From: Paenibacillus pectinilyticus
Lineage (GTDB): Bacteria; Bacillota; Bacilli; Paenibacillales; NBRC-103111
DNA: 64,000 nucleotides
NCBI RefSeq assembly: GCF_001700435.1
Contig: NZ_LYPC01000020.1
Span: 125,678-189,677 of the forward strand
Direction: 5' to 3'
The position numbers were made by a program, and so were the translations under genes. Position 1 is the stretch's first letter, and each line of letters begins with the position of its first letter. The notes under the pieces are model-generated. The model had not been told where the DNA came from. It did not search any database and saw only the letters and a program-made list of their open reading frames with translations. Of this stretch, positions 6,761 through 15,273 are shown piece after piece.

Positions 6761-9418
6761 TTGGCTACATATACGCCGATGATTCAGCAGTACTTAGCCG
6801 TGAAGGCACAGGTACCCGATGCTTTTTTATTTTTTCGGCTAGGGGATTTTTATGAAATGTTCTTCGAGGATGCGATCAATGCATCACGTGAATTAGAAAT
6901 TACATTGACAGGCCGTGAAGGCGGCGGTGAAGAGAAAATTCCAATGTGTGGTGTCCCGCATCATGCTGCTGACAACTATATGTCCCGTTTGATTGAAAAA
7001 GGGTACAAAGTCGCCATTTGTGAACAGGTAGAAGATCCAGCTGAGGCCAAAGGTGTTGTACGACGTGAAATCGTGCGGATCGTCACACCTGGGACCGTCA
7101 TGGACAGCAAACTCCTTGGGGAATCGGTCAACAATTACATCGTCTCCTTGGTCGAACAAACCGACGGCTATGCGTTCACAGCTTGTGATATCTCAACCGG
7201 TGAGTTGTATACAACGCAATTACCGCATGCTTGGGAGCTTGTTGTTGATGAATTGAACGTCTATAATCCTTCAGAAATTGTTACCAATCCGGCCTTACTT
7301 ACCACAATTCGTGAGTCAGGCGCTGCTTGGGGCCGCAATATGGTGCTGACGGAATGGACGCATGCGGATGAAAGGCTTCTAGATGAGCATTTTGCTGAAG
7401 ACGCAGCCCTGCCGACATTGTCTAGCATTAGTCGACAAGGTGTAGCTTCTTTGCTTGCTTATTTGAAGGAAACACAAAAGAGAGCACTCACTCATGTCAA
7501 GCATATTCGTATCTATGAGCCTGATCAATTCATGACGATGGATCCTTTCACGCGCCGTAATCTAGAATTAGTTGAAACGGTTCGTGAACGGGCCAAGAAG
7601 GGTTCGCTTCTATGGCTTTTGGATAAAACAGTCACGGCCATGGGTGCACGGATGCTTCGCCGTTGGATTGAGAAGCCGCTGATGAATGTCACGCGGATTG
7701 AAGAACGTTTAGAGGCCGTCAACTTGCTCTATAATCAGCTGATTGTACGTGAAGATGTGAAGCAAGCATTGAAGGAAGTTTATGATCTGGAGCGTTTAGT
7801 TGCTCGTATTTCCTATGGCAATGCGAATGCCCGCGATATGATCGCACTCAAGCATTCCTTACAGCAAGTCCCGATGTTGCAACAGTTGTGTGCCGCCTCA
7901 GGTTCTGAAACCTTGCGTAAACTTGTTGAAAATATGGACGTCTGCGACGACGTGATGTCTTGGATCGCGAACGCGATTGAGGACGAGCCTCCTGTCTCGA
8001 TTCGGGACGGCGGGATGATTCGTGAAGGCTATCAGCCTTATTTGGACCAACTTCGCGAAGCGAGCAAAAATGGCAAGCAGTGGATCGCTGAGCTCGAGCG
8101 TCAAGAGCGCGAGGCGACAGGGATTAAGTCGCTCAAAATCGGCTACAACAAAGTGTTCGGTTACTTTATTGAAGTGACGAAAGCGAACATGTCGGCGCTG
8201 CAAGAAGGTCGCTACGAGCGCAAGCAAACGCTCGCTAATGCAGAGCGCTATGTCACGCCGGAGCTCAAAGAGAAAGAAGCGCTCATTCTGGAAGCGCAGG
8301 ATAAAATGGTTGATCTGGAGTATGAACTATTTACGGAGCTTCGCGACCGGATTTCCAAGCATATCTCCAGATTGCAAAAGCTGGCGGAGGTTATTGCCAC
8401 CGCCGATGTGTACCAATCGCTGGCAGCCGTCAGTGCAGCGCAGCATTTCCGCAAGCCGGAGATCGGCGAGGGCTTCGATCTTGAGATCGTAGACGGCCGT
8501 CACCCGGTGGTAGAGGCCGTCATTCAAGACGGCTCGTTCATCGCGAACGCGACGAGCCTCTTGCAAGAGCAGGGCCGCATCTTGCTCATTACCGGGCCGA
8601 ATATGGCCGGTAAGAGCACGTATATGCGGCAAGTTGCCGTGATCTGCCTGATGGCGCAGATCGGCTGCTTCGTCCCTGCCAGCTCCGCGCGCATCCCGGT
8701 CACCGACCGGATCTTCACGCGGATCGGGGCGGCCGATGACCTCATCGGCGGTCAGAGTACGTTCATGGTCGAGATGATGGACATCCAGGTCATGACGGAG
8801 AAGGCGACGAGTCGAAGCCTTGTCATCATTGATGAGCTGGGACGCGGCACCTCGACAGGTGAAGGGATGGCGATTGCGCAAGCCGTCATTGAGTTCCTGC
8901 ACGACCAAATCGGCTGCAAGACGCTTGTCTCAACACATTTCCATGAGCTCGCGCATCTGGAAGAAAGCCTCGGCCATCTGCGCAATCACTGCATGGCCGT
9001 GAAAGAGAGCGGCAGGCAGGTAACCTTCCTGCGTAAGCTTATCCCTGGGGCAGCAAGCACCAGTTACGGCATCTATTGTGCCGAAATCGCCGGGCTGCCC
9101 GATACGATCATTCAGCGCTCGTATGCGCTGCTGAATGGGTTTGAAGAGCGGGCTGCGGCGGGTACACCGCATGCCGCTGTCGCTGCCGAAGCTCCGCTGG
9201 CCGTCGTCACCATCCCATCTGCCGCCGAGCCAGTAGCAGTACCGGTCCGCCAGTTGTCCCTCTTCGAAGAGGACAAGCCGGCCGAAGTCGTCGTCAAGAA
9301 GAAGCACGACGTCAAGTCGCAACTGGTCCTTGATCAGTTGAAGGGCATTGACTTAATTAATATGACGCCGCTACAGGCGCTTAACTTAGTCTATGAGTGG
9401 AAGCAAAAGCTTCAATAA
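6761..9418 (+). CDS. mutS: DNA mismatch repair protein MutS
   Basis: MutS recognises mismatches and recruits MutL. The 885-residue product has the mismatch-reading FYEMFFEDA motif near residues 33-41, the connector and lever domains, Walker A GPNMAGKST near 611-619, Walker B IIDELGRGTST and the dimer motif STHFHEL. It ends with a linker and a helical tail. The start is TTG 6761, with TGGAGGA at 6747-6753, giving MATYTPMIQQY as in B. subtilis. An in-frame TTG at 6746 overlaps the ribosome binding site and is rejected. The segment from about 8040 to 9300 is visibly more GC-rich than the 5' half. Confidence 0.97.
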   Translation: MATYTPMIQQYLAVKAQVPDAFLFFRLGDFYEMFFEDAINASRELEITLTGREGGGEEKIPMCGVPHHAADNYMSRLIEKGYKVAICEQVEDPAEAKGVVRREIVRIVTPGTVMDSKLLGESVNNYIVSLVEQTDGYAFTACDISTGELYTTQLPHAWELVVDELNVYNPSEIVTNPALLTTIRESGAAWGRNMVLTEWTHADERLLDEHFAEDAALPTLSSISRQGVASLLAYLKETQKRALTHVKHIRIYEPDQFMTMDPFTRRNLELVETVRERAKKGSLLWLLDKTVTAMGARMLRRWIEKPLMNVTRIEERLEAVNLLYNQLIVREDVKQALKEVYDLERLVARISYGNANARDMIALKHSLQQVPMLQQLCAASGSETLRKLVENMDVCDDVMSWIANAIEDEPPVSIRDGGMIREGYQPYLDQLREASKNGKQWIAELERQEREATGIKSLKIGYNKVFGYFIEVTKANMSALQEGRYERKQTLANAERYVTPELKEKEALILEAQDKMVDLEYELFTELRDRISKHISRLQKLAEVIATADVYQSLAAVSAAQHFRKPEIGEGFDLEIVDGRHPVVEAVIQDGSFIANATSLLQEQGRILLITGPNMAGKSTYMRQVAVICLMAQIGCFVPASSARIPVTDRIFTRIGAADDLIGGQSTFMVEMMDIQVMTEKATSRSLVIIDELGRGTSTGEGMAIAQAVIEFLHDQIGCKTLVSTHFHELAHLEESLGHLRNHCMAVKESGRQVTFLRKLIPGAASTSYGIYCAEIAGLPDTIIQRSYALLNGFEERAAAGTPHAAVAAEAPLAVVTIPSAAEPVAVPVRQLSLFEEDKPAEVVVKKKHDVKSQLVLDQLKGIDLINMTPLQALNLVYEWKQKLQ

Positions 9419-9498
9419 GCGATGTGCACCACGGTTTTATTTTTTAAAACGCCAGTCATTGCTCGATCAATAGATCTTAATGGAATGGAGATACACCT

Positions 9499-10941
9499 AT
9501 GAAAGTTAATCGTATGTCTACAAAGGCAATGAAAGCTACACTAGCTCTTGCAACTGCGCTAGTGGTTGCTATGCCAGTCAGTGCCATGGCACAAGAGGAT
9601 TTGGCCACACAGCAAGTTCGTGAAATTATTGGCAAGCTCCATGTGAGCGGTGTTACTGAAGCCGCGCTGGCGAATCAAAGCATCCAACAGATGATCGCAG
9701 GTTTGAAGGATCCGTACACGGTCTTTTTTAGCCAAGAACAATATGGTCAGTTCTCCAGCTCGCTTGAGAATAACTACGTGGGCATGGGCGCTCGCATTGG
9801 GATCGATGATCAAGGGGTTTATTTGGGGGAGATTTTTGCAGGATCTCCAGCAGAAGCTGCTGGCCTGAAGCAAGATGATTATGTTCGCGCAATTGACGGC
9901 GTACCTGCTTCAAAGACGAATGTGGATGACGTGCGAAACAAGATTATTGGAGTAGCAGGTTCCAAAGTAAAGATTACAGTGCTCCGCGGAGATAAAGAGT
10001 TAACAGTTGAAGTGACGCGTGCTGGAGTCAATGTACCTGAAACTTATAGCCATTCGTTCGCAAATGGCGTGGGCTATATTCAAATTACGGAGTTTTCCAG
10101 CGATGCTGATGAGGATTTTGACACGCAGTTGAAGGCCCTTCAAGCCAAAGGCTTGAAATCTTTAATCCTTGATGTTCGAAACAATCCAGGCGGGCTAGTG
10201 GATACTGCGCAGAACATTGCCAAACATTTTGTTAAAGATGGCGTTCTGATTCATACGAGAGATCGGAATGGCGTGGATGAGCCTGTTATGATTTCAGGTG
10301 GAACGACACTGAACGTGCCCGTTTATATTTTAGCCAATGAAAATAGCGCTAGTGCTTCTGAAGTGCTCTCAGGCGCCTTGCAAGATTATCAAGTGGCGAA
10401 AGTGATTGGCATGCAAACATTTGGTAAAGGCAGCGTACAGCAATTATTTAATTTGGATAATAACAATGCGTTGAAAGTCACCATTCAAGAATATTTAACT
10501 CCGCTTAAACGCAAAGTGAATAAAGTCGGTATTACACCTGACATTAAAGTAGACGGAGCAGCAGCGCAATTGATTACCGCTTTACACGAGACGGGAATTG
10601 CCGATATCGATGTGGAAATCTCCAAACATGGCGCCACGTTCAACGGCGTTGATCTAGGCTATGGCTTCGGAAGCTTCCGTCAAGATGGCAAATGGTTTGC
10701 GTCCACACGTGGATTAGCGGCGTTAATCGGGGCAAATATTACTTGGAACGAGGCAAACCATACAGTTGATATCTCGGATGCCAAAGGAAATACACATGCT
10801 TTTCCAGTACAAGATGATCAGTTGATTCTTGAGGATGGCACAAGTTATGTGAATGTTGATCTTTTCGATAATTATTTCTCACAGCTGAAGGTGACTGATC
10901 ACGGAGAGACGCTTTCAATCCAGGGTACAAAGGGGAACTAA
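9499..10941 (+). CDS. Secreted S41-family (CtpA-like) serine protease with PDZ domain
   Basis: The 480-residue product has a signal peptide cleaved near AMAQ (about residue 31), then a PDZ domain (about 95-180, GMGARIGIDD to KITVLRG). The S41 tail-specific protease core follows, with its nucleophile in NENSASASEV near residue 284 and the general-base lysine in FGKGSVQ near 309. Residues about 395-430 (STRGLAALIGANITWNEANH) resemble the copper-amine-oxidase N-terminal-like domain common in Paenibacillus secreted proteins. It acts outside the membrane on an unknown substrate. It sits between mutS and mutL, which is an insertion relative to B. subtilis. mutL begins four bases downstream. Confidence 0.9.
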   Translation: MKVNRMSTKAMKATLALATALVVAMPVSAMAQEDLATQQVREIIGKLHVSGVTEAALANQSIQQMIAGLKDPYTVFFSQEQYGQFSSSLENNYVGMGARIGIDDQGVYLGEIFAGSPAEAAGLKQDDYVRAIDGVPASKTNVDDVRNKIIGVAGSKVKITVLRGDKELTVEVTRAGVNVPETYSHSFANGVGYIQITEFSSDADEDFDTQLKALQAKGLKSLILDVRNNPGGLVDTAQNIAKHFVKDGVLIHTRDRNGVDEPVMISGGTTLNVPVYILANENSASASEVLSGALQDYQVAKVIGMQTFGKGSVQQLFNLDNNNALKVTIQEYLTPLKRKVNKVGITPDIKVDGAAAQLITALHETGIADIDVEISKHGATFNGVDLGYGFGSFRQDGKWFASTRGLAALIGANITWNEANHTVDISDAKGNTHAFPVQDDQLILEDGTSYVNVDLFDNYFSQLKVTDHGETLSIQGTKGN

Positions 10942-10944
10942 TCG

Positions 10945-13071
10945 ATGGGTAAAATTCAGCTCTTAAGCGAGCATATTGCAAACCAAATTGCAGCAGGTGA
11001 AGTTGTTGAACGACCTTCATCGGTCGTGAAAGAGCTGGTAGAGAACTCAGTTGATGCAGGGAGCACACGCGTTGATGTGACGATTGAAGAAGGCGGTCTG
11101 ACCCTGATTCGAGTTGCTGATAACGGCTCTGGGATGGCCCTGGAGGATTGTGAGTTAGCTTTCCAGCGTCATGCGACAAGTAAAATCGCAACCAGTAAAG
11201 ATCTGTTTTCGATCCGAACGCTTGGTTTCCGGGGTGAGGCTTTGCCCAGTATTGCTTCTGTCTCCCGTTTGGAATGTGTTACAAGCGCGACGAGCGATGG
11301 TCTAGGGCGCAAAATCACCATCGAAGGCGGTACGATTCGCAACGTTGAAGAAACAGGGGCGTCGCGTGGCACGGAAGTTACCGTTCGAGATTTGTTTTAT
11401 AATACACCTGCTCGATTAAAATATATGAAAACGATCCAGACAGAGCTTGGTCATATCTCTGACTACTTGTATCGGCTCGCGCTGGCACATCCAGGTATTG
11501 CCTTTACGTTAAAGCATAACGGAAATGTGCTGCTCCAAACGTTGGGGAATGGCGACCTCCTGCAGGTCATCGCTGGCATCTATGGCACAGCGATTGCCAA
11601 ACAAATGCTTCCTCTCCAAGTGGAAAGCTTGGATTATACTATCTCGGGCTTCGTTGCCAAGCCCGAAATGACCCGCGCGAACCGCGGCGGCATCTCGACC
11701 ATCGTGAATGGTCGGTATGTGCGTAACTTCGCGCTGAATCAAGCGCTGCTGCAGGGGTATCATACCCTGCTGCCAATCAACCGCTATCCCGTGGCTGCGC
11801 TGCACATCGGGATGGATCCGGCTTTGGTGGATGTGAACGTACATCCATCTAAGCTTGAAGTCCGCTTCAGCAAGGAAGCGGAGTTAACGGCATTGATCGA
11901 AGCCGAGGTGAAGCGGCTTTTTGGCAGACAGGTGCTGATCCCGCAGGGGATCAAACCGTCTGTGCCTAAGGGTGCTTTTGTGCAGGAGCAGCTTGAGCTG
12001 ACACGTACAGTAGAGCCTGTAAGAGAGCCCCGTCGCTCGCCCGCCGGGGAGCTGGAAGAGGAGTTTTTCAAGGATCATAAGGAAGAAGTGACAGAATCGA
12101 AGGTAATTCCTACACCTGTTGATATTAACATTTCTGCTGACTTAAATTCGTTGAATAACTTTAAGGTGTCAAACGAGAGTGCACGTATAGATAAGGAAAC
12201 GTCGTCTCGGATTCAAGAGGTTAGTCCGACTTATCGCCAATCAGCGTCATCCTCTTATGATTTTGACACACTTAGTAAACAACCAGCATCTGCAGCACCT
12301 TATACAAGTAATGTGCCATCAGGAACAGGTTATCCCGCACGCCAGTCAACATCAACCAATTCAAGCTACAGCTCTGCCAATAATGGGCCATATCGAACGA
12401 CATCTATTCAACAACAGCGTCGAACCAACGAAGCATTTATGGATCTAATGCCATCAAGTGAGGAAAGTGATTCACCGAAGCTTCCTGTGTTCCCGAGATT
12501 GGATCCAATTGGACAAATGCATGGCACGTATTTGATCGCTCAGAATGAAACAGGCTTGTACCTCATTGATCAGCATGCCGCGCACGAACGCATTAATTAT
12601 GAATATTATTATGAGCGTTTTGGCAATCCTGCTGAGGCGAGCCAAGAATTGCTCGTTCCGATCACGTTGGAATTTACCCCGTCTGAAGCCGGTGTAATTG
12701 CAGATAAGCTTGCGCTATTTGAACAAGCAGGCGTCTTTATGGAAGCTTTCGGTGGCAACACGTTCCTTGTCCGAGCGCACCCGCATTGGTTTCCGTCAGG
12801 TGAGGAAAAATCCATCGTAGAAGAAATGTGTGAACTTATTATTTCCGATCGTAAAGCGTTAGATATTGCGAAGCTGCGTGAGAAGGCCGCGATTATGTGC
12901 TCCTGTAAGGCATCCATCAAAGCGAATCAAAGCCTTGGTATGCTGGAGATGGAAACACTAATTGATCGGCTTGCCAGCTGCCGAAATCCGTATACATGCC
13001 CGCATGGAAGACCGATTGTCGTTAGCTTCACAACCTATGAGTTAGAAAAAATGTTTAAGCGAGTGATGTAA
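10945..13071 (+). CDS. mutL: DNA mismatch repair endonuclease MutL
   Basis: MutL is the ATP-regulated nicking endonuclease recruited by MutS. The 708 residues show the GHKL ATPase motifs ELVENSVDAG, DNGSGM and TLGFRGEALPSI in the N-terminal 110 residues. A long Ser/Thr/Gln-rich linker (about 345-515) follows. The C-terminal nuclease domain has DQHAAHERINYEYY, SCKASIKANQ and CPHGRP, the metal-site motifs of strand-nicking MutL proteins that lack MutH partners. AAGGGG precedes the ATG. The linker is longer and more low-complexity than in B. subtilis (627 aa). Confidence 0.97.
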   Translation: MGKIQLLSEHIANQIAAGEVVERPSSVVKELVENSVDAGSTRVDVTIEEGGLTLIRVADNGSGMALEDCELAFQRHATSKIATSKDLFSIRTLGFRGEALPSIASVSRLECVTSATSDGLGRKITIEGGTIRNVEETGASRGTEVTVRDLFYNTPARLKYMKTIQTELGHISDYLYRLALAHPGIAFTLKHNGNVLLQTLGNGDLLQVIAGIYGTAIAKQMLPLQVESLDYTISGFVAKPEMTRANRGGISTIVNGRYVRNFALNQALLQGYHTLLPINRYPVAALHIGMDPALVDVNVHPSKLEVRFSKEAELTALIEAEVKRLFGRQVLIPQGIKPSVPKGAFVQEQLELTRTVEPVREPRRSPAGELEEEFFKDHKEEVTESKVIPTPVDINISADLNSLNNFKVSNESARIDKETSSRIQEVSPTYRQSASSSYDFDTLSKQPASAAPYTSNVPSGTGYPARQSTSTNSSYSSANNGPYRTTSIQQQRRTNEAFMDLMPSSEESDSPKLPVFPRLDPIGQMHGTYLIAQNETGLYLIDQHAAHERINYEYYYERFGNPAEASQELLVPITLEFTPSEAGVIADKLALFEQAGVFMEAFGGNTFLVRAHPHWFPSGEEKSIVEEMCELIISDRKALDIAKLREKAAIMCSCKASIKANQSLGMLEMETLIDRLASCRNPYTCPHGRPIVVSFTTYELEKMFKRVM

Positions 13072-13075
13072 CCCC

Positions 13076-13852
13076 GTGTTAGTGACAACTTCGTATAACC
13101 CCTCCAAGGAACTGGTGGAGGAGGCGGCACGACTATCGGTTCAATATGGCGGTAGAATCGTGCCGCGCAAGAAGTATTCTTTGGAACTTCTTAGGAGAAA
13201 TTATAAGGATAATGCCATTCTGCTTGTGACGAGAGATGAGATCAGGTACTATGAAGAAGACCATCCTGCAACTTTTTTCCATCCAAGCATGTCGCTTGTC
13301 CGTGTTAAACGTATGCAGCGTGGAGAGTCTGATTTGCTCATTGAAGCCTCAGGGGCAGCTGAAGGTGACAGCATTGTCGATTGTACGGCAGGCCTTGCAT
13401 CTGATGCGATTGTGTTTTCTTATGTCGTTGGCGCAAAAGGGCGTGTGACGGCACTGGAAAGTGAAGAGATTCCAGCGATGCTGATTCAAGAAGGCTTAGT
13501 GACGTACGAATCGGAGATTCCTGAGTTAAATGCCGCGATGCGGCGCATTGAGGTGCAGCGGACGCATCATCTCCCTTTTTTGCAGCAATTAGCTTCGCAA
13601 AGTGTGGATGTGGTGTATTTTGACCCGATGTTTCGGAGCCCAATCGAAGAGTCGCATGCGATTTCACCGCTTCGTCATCGGGCGAACGATGAGGCTGTAA
13701 GTCTGGCTTCGATCGCAGAAGCCAAACGCGTTGCACGCAAAAGTATTGTGCTCAAAGAGAACAGAGACAGTTCAGAGTTTGCCCGGCTCGGGTTCGAGCA
13801 TGTTTTACGATCAACGACGAAAACAACGTATGGAGTGATTCGACTGTGTTAG
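13076..13852 (+). CDS. Class I SAM-dependent methyltransferase, RsmJ/DUF548-like
   Basis: The 258-residue product carries a Rossmann-type SAM site (DSIVDCTAGLASDAIVFSY) and the catalytic-region motif VVYFDPMF. Both resemble RsmJ, the 16S rRNA guanine-N2 methyltransferase family. The substrate here is an inference. The first available start is GTG 13076, four bases after mutL. A second GTG at 13082 is possible and neither has a strong ribosome binding site, so coupling to mutL translation is likely. Its end overlaps miaA by seven bases, making a mutL-methyltransferase-miaA operon. Confidence 0.8.
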   Translation: MLVTTSYNPSKELVEEAARLSVQYGGRIVPRKKYSLELLRRNYKDNAILLVTRDEIRYYEEDHPATFFHPSMSLVRVKRMQRGESDLLIEASGAAEGDSIVDCTAGLASDAIVFSYVVGAKGRVTALESEEIPAMLIQEGLVTYESEIPELNAAMRRIEVQRTHHLPFLQQLASQSVDVVYFDPMFRSPIEESHAISPLRHRANDEAVSLASIAEAKRVARKSIVLKENRDSSEFARLGFEHVLRSTTKTTYGVIRLC

Positions 13853-14814
13853 CCCCATCAGCCAAGCCGAAATTACTCGTGCTACTTGGTCCTACCGCTG
13901 TTGGCAAAACCAAGCTAAGTTTGGAGATTGCCCAGCGCTACAATTGTGAAATTATTTCCGGTGACTCCATGCAAGTGTATCGGAGCATGGACATTGGAAC
14001 CGCCAAAGCGAGCGAGGCGGAGCAACAACTCGTTCCGCATCATCTGATCGACATCCATGATCCATCGTATCCGTTTTCCGCAGCGGAGTTTCAAGAGCGT
14101 GTGAAAGGATTGATCCATGATATTCACGCGCGTGGGAAGCTGCCTTTTATCGTAGGCGGTACGGGGCTGTATATCGAATCGGTCTGTTATGATTATCAAT
14201 TTACGGATGTTAGCATGGATGAAGCTTTCCGTCAGGCTCAAGAAGACTTCGCGAATACACATGGGGAAGAAGCCCTGCATAGCAAGCTTCGGGACATTGA
14301 CCCAGAGAGCGCAGACCGGCTGCATGCGAACGATCGGCGTCGTGTGATACGAGCACTTGAAATTTATCATATGTCTGGCGAAACAATGACAGCTCATCTG
14401 GCCTCCCAGAAAAAAGAATCTCCCTACGAACTATGTATCATTGGACTCACGATGGATCGGGCGCTGCTGTATCAGCGCATTGAAGAGCGCATCGATGCCA
14501 TGATCGGGGAGGGATTAGTTGAGGAAGTGCAGGGGTTGTTGGCAGCTGGCTGTCCCAAACAGGCGATTTCCATGCAAGCCTTGGGGTACAAAGAGATTGT
14601 CAGCTACTTGGAGAATGAGCTCAGCTTTGAGGATGCGGTCATTCTACTTAAGCGGGATACTCGTCGTTTTGCCAAGCGTCAATTGTCTTGGTTTCGGCAT
14701 ATGAAAGACATTGATTGGGTCGATGTTACAGATGCAGCAAATTTTTCTGCCCATTTCGAAATGATTAGTGATATACTAGCAGGAAAGTTTGTACATAAAA
14801 TAGAATATAATTAA
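13846..14814 (+). CDS. miaA: tRNA dimethylallyltransferase MiaA
   Basis: MiaA adds a dimethylallyl group to A37 of tRNAs reading UNN codons. The 322 residues begin with the P-loop GPTAVGKTKL (about 15-24), then GDSMQVYRSMDIGTAK and HHLIDIHDP. They continue with GGTGLYIES and the late tRNA-binding segment DTRRFAKRQLSWFRH. The GTG start overlaps the preceding gene. Gene order mutL-miaA-hfq matches other Bacilli. Confidence 0.96.
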   Translation: MLAPSAKPKLLVLLGPTAVGKTKLSLEIAQRYNCEIISGDSMQVYRSMDIGTAKASEAEQQLVPHHLIDIHDPSYPFSAAEFQERVKGLIHDIHARGKLPFIVGGTGLYIESVCYDYQFTDVSMDEAFRQAQEDFANTHGEEALHSKLRDIDPESADRLHANDRRRVIRALEIYHMSGETMTAHLASQKKESPYELCIIGLTMDRALLYQRIEERIDAMIGEGLVEEVQGLLAAGCPKQAISMQALGYKEIVSYLENELSFEDAVILLKRDTRRFAKRQLSWFRHMKDIDWVDVTDAANFSAHFEMISDILAGKFVHKIEYN

Positions 14815-14880
14815 CAAATATCACCATTAGAAAATAGCGCCAACTGGCGAAAGTTTCATTCCATTGAGGGGGACATACTG

Positions 14881-15120
14881 ATGAACCGATCCATTAATAT
14901 TCAGGACAATTTTCTAAACCAACTGCGTAAAGAAAGCATTCCCGTAACCGTATATTTGACTAATGGGTTTCAAATTAGAGGACTTATTCGTGCATTTGAC
15001 AACTTCACCATCATCATTGACAGCGAAGGCCGTCAACAAATGGTGTACAAGCATGCGATTTCCACATTCACACCGCAACGTGCTGTTTCGTTAATGGCGG
15101 CTACGGAAGCAACGGAGTAA
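14881..15120 (+). CDS. hfq: RNA chaperone Hfq
   Basis: Hfq is a hexameric Sm-like RNA chaperone. The 79-residue product has the Sm1 region ([20 protein letters not shown], then NGFQIRG) and the Sm2 YKHAIST motif. This matches the short Gram-positive Hfq without a long C-terminal tail. GAGGGGG precedes the ATG. It lies 66 bases after miaA, probably co-transcribed, and is followed by a terminator. Confidence 0.96.
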   Translation: MNRSINIQDNFLNQLRKESIPVTVYLTNGFQIRGLIRAFDNFTIIIDSEGRQQMVYKHAISTFTPQRAVSLMAATEATE

Positions 15121-15191
15121 GCCAATCGTGTGTCGCATTGTTTTGCAACTTTTTAATGGACTGGAACGTCTAACCGAATAGAAACTATCGG

Positions 15192-15222
15192 GAGCAACCT
15201 TGCATAAAGGTTGTTCTTTTGT
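15192..15222 (+). terminator. Rho-independent terminator after hfq
   Basis: Arms 15192-15201 and 15207-15216 form a 10-bp stem with one G-T pair and the loop GCATA, followed by TTTT. It closes the mutL-miaA-hfq transcription unit. Confidence 0.8.
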
Positions 15223-15273
15223 TGGTTTTGTTTGTTCCTGGTTCTACATAGAGATGAAACGTAAGGGAGTTGA

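Noticed and set aside
8327-8908. 193-codon minus-strand frame opposite mutS
   Set aside because: It is a shadow in the GC-rich part of mutS with no ribosome binding site. mutS itself is fully supported.
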